Shown: positions 48,828-58,300 of the stretch, piece after piece | How positions within the stretch are numbered: position 1 is the stretch's first letter | Layout of the letters: each line of letters starts with the position of its first letter | NCBI RefSeq assembly: GCF_021491375.1 | Contig: NZ_JAKEVY010000001.1 | Location: forward strand, 1,116,001 to 1,180,000 | DNA: 64,000 nucleotides | Reading direction: 5' to 3' | Origin: Flavihumibacter fluminis | Lineage (GTDB): Bacteria > Bacteroidota > Bacteroidia > Chitinophagales > Chitinophagaceae | The notes under the pieces: generated by a model | Databases searched by the model: none | What the model saw: only the letters and a program-made list of their open reading frames with translations | What the model was told of the DNA's origin: nothing | Position numbers and translations under genes: made by a program

Positions 48828-50489
48828 TTAGTTTCTTCTACGCAGGTTCGGGTGTGGTGCAGGTACTGCATTTGGACCCTCTTCAGCGGTGCCATCACGC
48901 AGGTCAACCGTATTCGGGTCACCACCGCCTTCACCGTACTTGAAGATAAAGCGGTCTGCGCTAATTCCCTCCTGTTCAACCAGGTAGTTGATTACAGCGT
49001 TTACGCGATCCCAACTTAACTGCTGTGCAGATTTGCTGGATTCACCATAACCGATAACTGCGATACGACAGTTCGGGTTGGTACGGATTTTCTCAGCAAC
49101 GCTTGCCAATACAGCTTTTGAGTCATTGTTCAGAGAAACTGTACGTCCGGTGAAGGAGATGCTCGGCAGGTCACCAATATTACACTGGCTCGCTGAACCA
49201 CCAATAAATCCACCCTCTCTAAGTTCTTTACAACATGCAGGCTCCGGACACTTACCAATACCATCTGCATCAACAGGCTGACACTGGGTTGGAGTGATGA
49301 GTTCTTTGTCCTTGAAATCAGGTACACCGTCGCCGTCTGTATCCTTGCTCACCCCATGGCTGTCAACCGGAGCGTTAGCAGGAGTATTGGGCTCCAGGTC
49401 AAACTGATCAGTTACACCGTCACCATCAGCATCGTCCAGGATCGGCTTGGGAAGCTTCATGTGCTTGGGCGCATTCAGCTCGTTGTAAGCATAATCCAGG
49501 GGGTTCATCCAGTACAGGGGTTCTGTGGATTTTCCACCCAGGTTAAAGTTGGCACCTACGGTGAAATAATTGTAGGTATCGTAGTCTGGAGTCAGAATTG
49601 AACCAAACGGCCTCTCTGGATTTCCTGTTCTGGCCGCCTGCCAACGTTGACCATCCAGCAGGTCATTTTTGGTAACAGTAAAGCGATTTTCAACTGCAAG
49701 ATTAACTCTCGGACTAACACGGAAAGCCATACCAGCACCGAAGTGAAAATTACCCAATAAGGTATTGCCTCCCAGTTTTGCACGGGCATCACCATCAGTT
49801 TCTGCAGGTGTTTCATAACTGTCATCCAGCAGATCTTTCAGCTGATTCTTTGTTTCTTTTCTTTCTTTATAGATATTGGCTACTGTAATTGAACTGAAGT
49901 TGTAAGGGTTACCGCCGTCATTTAAAGCATTTATATTTGTTTTATACCAGCTGGCTCCCAAACCAACGATACCATACGCATTCCAATTGGATTTTGCCTG
50001 GTGGAATCGAATGTTATTGAATGATATAATCGCTTGTAGATTTAAATCTTTCATTACAGTGCGATAGTTATCAAAAACAATTCCGAATGGGGCAACACCA
50101 TATCCTTCTGCTTCCCATGCTTTGTTAATACCTGAACCACGCCCCTTCCAACTCAAACCTTTTCCAACACCGTACATGAATTCACCCCTAAGTGAAAACA
50201 TGTAACCTAATGCTTTACGAACGTGGATACCTCCTCCAAAAGTTGGAAAAACTGTTGGAACGTCTCCGAAAATATTAAACAACCCACCTTTGATACCAAC
50301 TTCCCACTGGTTGCGGGGCTTGGCAGGGAATGGATAGGCATTGTTCATGAACTCATTGTGCTGCGGCAGTCTTTTTCTGGTTATCAGCGAGGAGTCTTGT
50401 ACATCATAACTCGTACCAATCTGCGCATACGAGCCAGATGCCAATAAACACAGTAACCCTATGAGTGCTGTGTATTTTTTGATTGCCAT
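48828..50489 (-). CDS. OmpA family outer-membrane protein with TSP3 repeats
   Basis: This 553-residue protein has a signal peptide (KYTALIGLLCLLASGSYAQ), an N-terminal beta-barrel region (residues about 55-330), two calcium-binding thrombospondin-type-3 repeats (DADGDGVTDQFDLEPNTP and DTDGDGVPDFKD) and a C-terminal OmpA peptidoglycan-binding domain (SKAVLASVAEKIRTNPNCRIAVIGYGESS, then AQQLSWDRVNAVINYLVEQEGISADRF). It tethers the outer membrane to peptidoglycan. A strong Bacteroidota promoter precedes it and a terminator follows, so it is a single-gene, probably abundant transcript. Confidence 0.92.
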   Translation of the reverse strand: MAIKKYTALIGLLCLLASGSYAQIGTSYDVQDSSLITRKRLPQHNEFMNNAYPFPAKPRNQWEVGIKGGLFNIFGDVPTVFPTFGGGIHVRKALGYMFSLRGEFMYGVGKGLSWKGRGSGINKAWEAEGYGVAPFGIVFDNYRTVMKDLNLQAIISFNNIRFHQAKSNWNAYGIVGLGASWYKTNINALNDGGNPYNFSSITVANIYKERKETKNQLKDLLDDSYETPAETDGDARAKLGGNTLLGNFHFGAGMAFRVSPRVNLAVENRFTVTKNDLLDGQRWQAARTGNPERPFGSILTPDYDTYNYFTVGANFNLGGKSTEPLYWMNPLDYAYNELNAPKHMKLPKPILDDADGDGVTDQFDLEPNTPANAPVDSHGVSKDTDGDGVPDFKDKELITPTQCQPVDADGIGKCPEPACCKELREGGFIGGSASQCNIGDLPSISFTGRTVSLNNDSKAVLASVAEKIRTNPNCRIAVIGYGESSKSAQQLSWDRVNAVINYLVEQEGISADRFIFKYGEGGGDPNTVDLRDGTAEEGPNAVPAPHPNLRRRN

Positions 50490-50549
50490 AATAGAATTTT
50501 ATAAATAATGGTTAATGAATTGACAGGATACAGTATTCCAAACTAAGCA

Positions 50550-50580
50550 CAAAAATATCAATTGAACGCAAAATACCAAA
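50550..50580 (-). promoter_or_regulatory. Consensus promoter of ompA
   Basis: On the minus strand TTTG (50580-50577), a 19-nt spacer and TATTTTTG (50557-50550) give the best match in the window to the Bacteroidota TTTG-N19-TAnnTTTG consensus. The leader to the ATG would be about 57 nt. Confidence 0.75.
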
Positions 50581-50700
50581 TAAAATACTCATATAAACCT
50601 GCTTTAATATCCACAGAATCAATTGAAAGACATATTACAAAAGAACTGTTTTGCTCGAATTTGGACAGCATTACCGTAATTTGCCGCGGTATTTAAATTC

Positions 50701-51663
50701 ATGAAACTAGCACAGACTATCATAGCCGGAGAGCTGAAGATCTTTGAAAAAAGGTTTCAGGAAGCTGTCAAAAGCCAGGTTCCCATGCTCGACCGGATTA
50801 CCAGTTTTATTGTAAAAAGGAAGGGTAAGCAGCTCAGGCCTATGTTTGTTCTGTTATCTGCCAGGTTATGCGGCAATATCACGGATTCAACCTACCGGGC
50901 AGCTTCCCTTGTGGAATTGCTTCACACTGCCACGCTTGTTCATGATGATGTAGTAGATGAATCCATGGAAAGAAGAGGTTTTTTCTCCACCTATGCACTC
51001 TGGAAAGCCAAGGTTTCGGTCCTGATCGGTGATTATCTCCTTGCAAAAGGACTTCTTTTATCATTGGATAACAACGACTTCCGCATTCTTCAGCTGCTTT
51101 CAGACGCTGTCCGGAGAATGAGTGAGGGAGAACTCCTCCAAATCGAGAAAAGTCGGAGTCTCAACCTGGATGAAGGCATCTATTTTGACATTATCAGCAA
51201 TAAAACAGCCTCCCTGCTGGCATCATCCTGTGCAGCCGGCGCTTTTTCTGCACAAAATGATGAAAAACAGGCTTCTATGCTGAAAGACTTCGGTGAAAAG
51301 GTAGGCATCGCATTCCAAATCAAAGACGACCTTTTTGATTACGGCTCCGAAGACATCGGTAAACCCACCGGAAACGATATCAAGGAAAAAAAACTTACCT
51401 TACCCCTTATATATTCTCTTAACCAGGCGGATAAAGCAACCCGGCGCCGTTTGGTCAATATCATTAAAAATGACCACAAAACCCCTGAACAGGTTAGGCA
51501 GGTTATCGATTTTGTGGTTCAGACAGGAGGCATCCGCTATGCCACCGACAAAATGATACAATATAGAGATGAGGCTTTATCCATCTTACATGAATTCCCT
51601 GAAACGGATTCCAGATTGGCCCTAGAGGAACTGGTTAGGTTTACCACCGACCGAAAATATTGA
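50701..51663 (+). CDS. Polyprenyl diphosphate synthase
   Basis: This 320-residue trans-prenyltransferase condenses IPP onto allylic diphosphates to make a long-chain polyprenyl diphosphate, probably the quinone side chain. The first Asp-rich motif is DDVVDE (residues 82-87) and the second is KDDLFDYGSED (Asp209, Asp210, Asp213); GKQLRPMFVLLSARL is the usual IPP-binding start. It precedes recJ by 5 nt. Confidence 0.94.
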   Translation: MKLAQTIIAGELKIFEKRFQEAVKSQVPMLDRITSFIVKRKGKQLRPMFVLLSARLCGNITDSTYRAASLVELLHTATLVHDDVVDESMERRGFFSTYALWKAKVSVLIGDYLLAKGLLLSLDNNDFRILQLLSDAVRRMSEGELLQIEKSRSLNLDEGIYFDIISNKTASLLASSCAAGAFSAQNDEKQASMLKDFGEKVGIAFQIKDDLFDYGSEDIGKPTGNDIKEKKLTLPLIYSLNQADKATRRRLVNIIKNDHKTPEQVRQVIDFVVQTGGIRYATDKMIQYRDEALSILHEFPETDSRLALEELVRFTTDRKY

Positions 51664-51668
51664 GTTGA

Positions 51669-53381
51669 ATGGAAAAAAGATGGAAACTACTGGAAGCTCC
51701 CAACAGGGAGGTGAAATCTTTGCAGGAAAAACTGGGCATTCATCCCGCCCTGTGCAAAATCCTGGTGCAAAGAGGTATCCGGACTTTCCAGGATGCCAAA
51801 TCTTTTTTCCGGCCAGAACTCTCCTCGCTCCATGATCCCTTCCTGATGAAGGATATGCAAAAAGCGGTAGATAGGATCGTTACAGCCTTACAGGCACGGG
51901 AAAAAATCATGGTGTTTGGAGATTATGATGTTGATGGAACAACCGCAGTTGCCTGTCTTTACCAGTTTCTCCTCGATAACTATGAAACTGATAAAGTTGA
52001 TTATTATATCCCCCACCGGTATAAAGAAGGTTATGGTGTGTCAAAGAAAGGGATTGATGTCGCTTTTGAAAAGGACGTTACGCTTATCATCTCCCTGGAT
52101 TGCGGTATTAAATCAGTGGAGCTGATCCGGTATGCGAAAGAAAAAGGAATTGATTTCATTGTTTGCGATCACCATATGCCGGATGCCGAACTGCCGCCGG
52201 CAGTAGCCATCCTGAATCCCAAACAAAGTGATTGCCCTTATCCCTATAAAGAATTGTGTGGTTGCGGGGTTGGCTTCAAACTTATCACAGCCCTCTGCAA
52301 ACACATGCAGATGCCGGATGAATATTACCTGAGATACCTGGACCTGGTAGTTACCGCCATCGCTGCAGATATTGTTCCCATAACTGGCGAGAACAGAGTG
52401 CTTGCCTACTACGGATTAAAGCGTGTCAACGAACACCCCTCCCCTGGCATCAAAGCCCTTATTCAGTTATCTAAACTGGAACACCAACAACTGACTATCA
52501 ACAACCTCATCTTTGTGATTGCTCCCCGCGTAAATGCAGCGGGAAGAATGGATGATGCCAGCATCGCGGTTCAGCTCTTTATTGAAAAAGACCCGGTTAA
52601 ATCAGCCACCCTCGCCGAACTCCTGCATTCGCATAATGATGATCGTAAGGAAGCAGATCTATCCATAACCGTTGAGGCGCTTGAAATGATTGAAAAAGAC
52701 CTTGAACAGGCTTCCAGAAAATCCACTGTGGTTTATCAACCGCACTGGCATAAGGGCGTAGTTGGCATTGTAGCGTCGAGATTGATCGACCGGTATTACC
52801 GACCTACTATTGTTCTTACTCAAAGTGGAGATATAGTAGCCGGCAGTGCCCGATCTGTTGCAGGTTTCAATCTATATGAAGCCATTCATGCCTGCAGAGA
52901 ACACCTGATTGGATATGGCGGTCATTTTGCTGCTGCGGGCATGACCTTGCTGCCAGAACAGGTGCCGGCTTTCCGGGAAAAATTTGAGGCCATCGTTTCA
53001 GCCACCATCCTGGAGGAACAATTGGTTCCGGAAATTGTGATCGATGCAGAAGTTCGACTCGCTGATCTAAAACCCGCTTTCTATAATATTCTCAGGCAGA
53101 TGGAGCCCTTCGGCCCGGATAACAGCCGCCCCATTTTTATTGCCAGGGATGTAAAAGATAATGGCTGGTCCAAAATTGTTAAGGACCAGCACATTAAATT
53201 CTGTGTTGTTCAGGATAATATTCTCTTTAATGGAATCGGCTTCGGGATGGCTGAAAAATTTTCTTTGTTACAGCATGATCAGCCAGTCGATATCGTATTC
53301 ACTCTGGATGAAAATGAATGGAACGGATCCAAACACCTGCAGCTCCGGATTATGGATCTCCGGGCTGCAGCGAATGATTAA
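51669..53381 (+). CDS. recJ: Single-stranded-DNA-specific exonuclease RecJ
   Basis: This 570-residue exonuclease degrades single-stranded DNA 5' to 3' in recombination and mismatch repair. DHH-family metal motifs are visible: DYDVDGTTA (residues 85-93), DCGI, and CDHHMP. The DHHA1 domain has VGIVASRLIDRYYRPTIVL, GSARSVAGFNLYEAI and GGHFAAAGMTL, followed by an OB-like C-terminal domain. It is convergent with htpG with a 4-nt gap. Confidence 0.96.
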   Translation: MEKRWKLLEAPNREVKSLQEKLGIHPALCKILVQRGIRTFQDAKSFFRPELSSLHDPFLMKDMQKAVDRIVTALQAREKIMVFGDYDVDGTTAVACLYQFLLDNYETDKVDYYIPHRYKEGYGVSKKGIDVAFEKDVTLIISLDCGIKSVELIRYAKEKGIDFIVCDHHMPDAELPPAVAILNPKQSDCPYPYKELCGCGVGFKLITALCKHMQMPDEYYLRYLDLVVTAIAADIVPITGENRVLAYYGLKRVNEHPSPGIKALIQLSKLEHQQLTINNLIFVIAPRVNAAGRMDDASIAVQLFIEKDPVKSATLAELLHSHNDDRKEADLSITVEALEMIEKDLEQASRKSTVVYQPHWHKGVVGIVASRLIDRYYRPTIVLTQSGDIVAGSARSVAGFNLYEAIHACREHLIGYGGHFAAAGMTLLPEQVPAFREKFEAIVSATILEEQLVPEIVIDAEVRLADLKPAFYNILRQMEPFGPDNSRPIFIARDVKDNGWSKIVKDQHIKFCVVQDNILFNGIGFGMAEKFSLLQHDQPVDIVFTLDENEWNGSKHLQLRIMDLRAAAND

Positions 53382-53385
53382 AATT

Positions 53386-55203
53386 TTATTGCTTCATCAA
53401 ATCCACACTCCGCTCAATAAAGGATGTCAGATTGCTACCTTTCAACAAGCCCTGTGAAAGAAGCGCCAGGTCTGCCAGATTCCTTGTTAGCTTTTCCTGT
53501 TTCTGTTCATCTCCTACCGAAAGAATTTGCTGGTATATCGGGTGGTTACCATTTACAGTAAGTGTTACTTCATCCGGCATATTGGCATAGAAGCTTCCCA
53601 TCGGTCCGCTGATCGCAGACATATCCTTCATCCTGCGCATGAACTCAGGTCGGGTTGCCAGAACCGGTGCAGTTTCCGGACTCAGTCCTTTTACCTCTAC
53701 TGTCAGATGTAAACCCGACGGCTGCTGCTCAAATAATTTCTTTAACCGTTCTTCCTGCTCTTTGCTTAATACAGTGGAACTGTCTTCCTGCTTGTCAATC
53801 AAGTTGTCTGTAATGTCAGCATCTACCCGGGTAAACTGAACATCACTCCATTTCATTTCCATCTGATTGATAAAGGCAGCATCCACAATTGTTTCCAGTT
53901 TCACAACAAGATAACCCTTATCTGTAGCCGCTTTTATATAAGCATCCTGCTGCACGGGATCGGTTGCATACAATATAACCAGTTTCCCATCTTTGTTTTT
54001 CTGCAATGTTGCAGCCGCTGTTTTATATTCCTCAAGCGTGTAAAATTTAGATTCACGGGCATCCTGCATGATATGAAACTTCTCCGCTTTTTCCAGGAAC
54101 TTATCATCAGTCATCATACCATACTTCACAAACAATCCAAGGCTTTCCCATTTGGATTCAAATTCCGCCCGATCTGTCTTGAAAATTTCTTCAAGCTTGT
54201 CAGCTACTTTCTTTGTAATATGGTTATTGATCTTCTTTACATTGGGATCACCCTGCAAATAACTCCGGCTAACGTTTAACGGGATATCCGGACTGTCAAT
54301 CACTCCCTGCAACAGCATCAGAAACTCCGGAACAATATCTTTTACTTCATCTGTAACGAATACCTGGTTGCTGTAGAGCTGAATTTTATCTTTCTGAATC
54401 TCATAGCTCTGTTTGATTTTCGGGAAATATAAAATCCCAGTGAGGTTAAACGGATAGTCCACATTCAGATGAATCCAGAATAAGGGAGGCTCATTAAAGG
54501 GATACAACTCCTTGTAAAAGGACTGATAATCCTCCGTAGTCAATTCAGATGGCTTCCTGGTCCAGGCCGGAACCGGATTATTAATCTGCTCCCCTTCAAA
54601 GAAAATCGGAACAGGCAGGAAACGACAGAATCTTTTCAAAACAGTTTTGATCCTGTCCGCTTCCAGAAATTCCTGGCTTTCTTCGTTGATGTGTAAAATG
54701 ATGTCTGTTCCCCTTCCCTCTTTTGCAGCTTCTTCCAACTGATACTCCGGACTTCCATCACAATCCCATCTAACCGCCGGAGCTTCTTTAAAACTTTTCG
54801 TCAGGATTTCCACTTTGTCACTTACCATGAAGGAGGAGTAAAAGCCAAGCCCGAAATGCCCGATGATATTGTTTTCATTCTGGCCTTTGTATTTATTCAA
54901 GAACTCTTCAGCACCTGAAAAAGCCACCTGGTTGATGTATTTATCCACCTCCTCGGCAGTCATACCTACCCCCTTATCGGAGATCGTCAGAGTTTTGGCA
55001 TCCTTATCAATTGCCACCGTAACCGACAGGTCGCCCAATTCCCCCTTGGCTTCACCAATAGACGAAAGTGTCTTTAATTTCTGGGTGGCATCCACCGCGT
55101 TACTGATCAATTCCCGCAAAAAAATATCATGTTCACTGTATAGAAACTTCTTGATAATGGGGAAAATATTCTCCGTTTGTACCCTGATATTACCTTTTTG
55201 CAT
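53386..55203 (-). CDS. htpG: Molecular chaperone HtpG (Hsp90)
   Basis: This 605-residue Hsp90 homologue has the N-terminal GHKL ATPase (ELISNAVDATQKL with the ATP-lid GVGMTAEEV and GHFGLGFYSSFMV), the middle domain with the catalytic Arg loop (VSRSYLQGD) and the C-terminal dimerisation domain. It folds or stabilises client proteins under stress. No CIRCE or other heat-shock operator is obvious in the 169-nt gap to tamB. Confidence 0.96.
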   Translation of the reverse strand: MQKGNIRVQTENIFPIIKKFLYSEHDIFLRELISNAVDATQKLKTLSSIGEAKGELGDLSVTVAIDKDAKTLTISDKGVGMTAEEVDKYINQVAFSGAEEFLNKYKGQNENNIIGHFGLGFYSSFMVSDKVEILTKSFKEAPAVRWDCDGSPEYQLEEAAKEGRGTDIILHINEESQEFLEADRIKTVLKRFCRFLPVPIFFEGEQINNPVPAWTRKPSELTTEDYQSFYKELYPFNEPPLFWIHLNVDYPFNLTGILYFPKIKQSYEIQKDKIQLYSNQVFVTDEVKDIVPEFLMLLQGVIDSPDIPLNVSRSYLQGDPNVKKINNHITKKVADKLEEIFKTDRAEFESKWESLGLFVKYGMMTDDKFLEKAEKFHIMQDARESKFYTLEEYKTAAATLQKNKDGKLVILYATDPVQQDAYIKAATDKGYLVVKLETIVDAAFINQMEMKWSDVQFTRVDADITDNLIDKQEDSSTVLSKEQEERLKKLFEQQPSGLHLTVEVKGLSPETAPVLATRPEFMRRMKDMSAISGPMGSFYANMPDEVTLTVNGNHPIYQQILSVGDEQKQEKLTRNLADLALLSQGLLKGSNLTSFIERSVDLMKQ

Positions 55204-55372
55204 ACTGATTATTTAAGTTGGTTTCAGGAAGCCCCTGCTCAAATCGGGTGCCATGGCGTTATTTAGCGCCAGAATCAGCAAATTTGGCAGAATTGCTGCA
55301 CTACCTGTCAGCCTGAAGGCCTTTTCTAAGTAGCTTCGGTATGGTTTTTTAAGTACAACCAGGCAGAACCCA

Positions 55373-58300
55373 TTGAAAGTGATTCGACTTTATCCCAAAC
55401 GCAGCCCACGCTGGCTTCGCATTCTTATGCGGATCCTTTTGGCGTTGCTTTTATTGGTTTTATCACTTCTGCTTTTTATTCAGTCAGATTGGGGCCAGCA
55501 ATTGCTGACCCGTAAAGCCAAATCGATCCTGGAAGACCAATTTCAGACCCGGGTTGAGCTTCAGCGCATCCGGCTGGACGGATTTAACCGGGTGTCTGTT
55601 GAAGGCCTGACCGTCTTTGATCAACAAAACAAGGTGCTTTTACACAGCGGCGACCTCTCCGTCCATTTTGCACTCCTTCCGCTTTTTTCAAATACCGTAG
55701 TAGTTCATGCACTGGAATGGAAAGAGCTTACTGCCAGGGTTTATACACTCAGCAATGATCAACTCAATTACCAATTTCTGCTGGACGGATTTCAGCCTTC
55801 CGGCAAGGATACCACCCAGGCAGAACTACCGGCTGGCAAGGCCTGGAAAATTTCCCTGGGAAGGATAGAGTTCAACAACATCAGGCTCCAGTATGATGAT
55901 CAAACTTCCGGAATGCATGCAGCCCTTGTACTGAAAAACCTGAGCTGGCGGTTTAAAGAAACAGATATTTCAGGCGGGACATATGATTTCAATGATTTAC
56001 GCATAACCGGGTTGAATGGATTTTATACTCAAGAATACCGGAGAAAAAATCCAGTTGAAAAACCTATTGATTCAATTGCAAACAATCCCCTTTCATTATT
56101 GATAAAGGGGAAACTTATTCAACTGGATGACATCTGTTTTGCCTACCGGGATGAAGGCAGTGGCATCCATACAGGCTGGCAACTGGAGCAGGGCCGGATC
56201 GAATTGTTGAATGCAAATGTGGGGGCTAACAAGTACTTGTCTGGAAATATTAAACTGCAATCCCCCAAAGGATATCTCATCTGGCACGAAGGACTTGAGA
56301 CACTGGACGGAATGGCTGAAGCATCCCAGCCCCTGGTAGTAAACCTGCAATCAATTGATCTGAAAGGTGGTGCATTTGGCATGCAAAATCTGGAAGAGAA
56401 AAGAAGCCCCTACTCCAGTTCCATCGATTTCAATTATCTCGGACTATCTGCCATACAAACCAATATAACCCGTATCAACTGGAAAGAAAATAAATTAACG
56501 GCTGTACTTGATCATTTGTCAGCAAAAGAAAGATCTGGTTTCAGACTGGAGCAGGCTGGCGGAAAACTTGCCTATGAAAACCAACGGTTATCCTTAACCG
56601 ATTATGCAATCAAAACGGGCTCGAGCCAGTTATCCAATTCCCTTCTACTCTATTTACCTTCCAACCAACAAGGAGAAATTATAACAGATCAGATTGGTAT
56701 ACAGGCGCAACTCACTGCATCCAGGCTTGCGCTCAGCGAAGTATTGTTCTTTGTGCCAGAACTGAAACAGGATACCAATTTTAGAAAGTGGTGGAATAAG
56801 GAAATCCGGCTCAACGGTAAGGTATCCGGCAATTTATCAGCACTCCAACTTCAGACTTTTCATATTCAGGATAATGCAGGCAACGATGTTCATCTTACAG
56901 GGGTAGTTCGATCGCTTACTGTTCCGGATAAATTTGGTGCAGAGCTTTCCAGTCTATCGATTGAAACCGGAAAATCAGCTATCACTTCCTGGATAGCTGC
57001 AAGCCAGCTTCCTGCTAACCTTGAATTACCGGAACGAATTGATTTGCGCGGAAGGCTTTCAGGAAACATGAATAATGCGAATGCTGCGCTTACACTGAAT
57101 TCAAGTTATGGGTTGATTCGATTTCAGGGTCGGATTAACGGGATCAAACAAACATCTACTGCCCGCTATGAACTGGATCTTCAGGAACTTAATATGAATG
57201 TTGGGCAATGGATTCGGGATACATCCCTTGGATTGATTGTAGCATCCGGAAACGTTAAGGGCCGGGGATTGGATCCGGAAACCATGAACGGTGAAGCTGC
57301 TATCCGGATTCAGGAAGCAAGTATCAATGGGTACAACTATCAACAGATTGATATAACCGGGACTTTGAATCACCAACAGTATACCGCTTACATAAATAGC
57401 CTGGATACCAATCTTCAAACCCAGGTGGAACTGACCGGTGTGCTCACCGATGGATATCCTTCCCTGAATGGCAAACTAACTATAAATCGTGCCGATTTGC
57501 AGGCTGTTGGATTAAGTACCAGTCCATTTATTGTAAAGGGTGAAATCGACCTGGATCTGAAAGATACAAGACCTCGCAAGCTGGAAGGAACTGTATTTAT
57601 TCATCATGTTCAATATGCGAATGATCAGGATCTGATACAGCTTGACAGCCTTGCTATACTGGCCCTAGCAGATTTGGACAGTCAGCATATAAAATTGGAA
57701 GGCCCAATTGGCTTCATAACCCTGGATGGGAACTATGATTATACTCAACTTGCAACTGCTGTCAGCAATATCATCGAAAGACAGTTAAATCCTGCTGACA
57801 GTTTAGCTATAGCAAAATCCGATTCCATGGCATCTCAATCAGCCCGGCTTACTGCATCGCTGTTGCTGCCCCGCTCCATGGAAAAGCTCCTGCCTGATCT
57901 GCAAATCAGGCAACCATTAACACTGGAAGGCAGCATGAACACAGATAGCAGCATGCTTTACCTGGAAGCTGCCCATCCGCAATTCAGGTATACCACAGCG
58001 ATCGTTGACAGCTTCAGACTTAAATTACTTTTTGATGAGGATACAATTAATACTACCATTCAGGTTGCACAGATAGAACATCCTGCTTTTCCTGTCTATA
58101 ATATGGCCGTAACAGCAAAAGGAAAACCCGGAAATATCAACTGGTTATTGGCAGTAGATGATGCCGAAAAAAAACCATCCTATCGGGTTGGCGGCAACTG
58201 GCAGGGGACTTCGACGAGTGACTGGAGTTTTGGTTTGGATCCGGAAATTGTATTAAACAAAGAGCGTTTTACAACAGTTGCAGACTCAGCCATCGTTTTC

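Noticed and set aside
50676-50683. Promoter box of the polyprenyl synthase gene
   Set aside because: GTAATTTG is one base off TAnnTTTG and no TTTG lies at the usual spacing.
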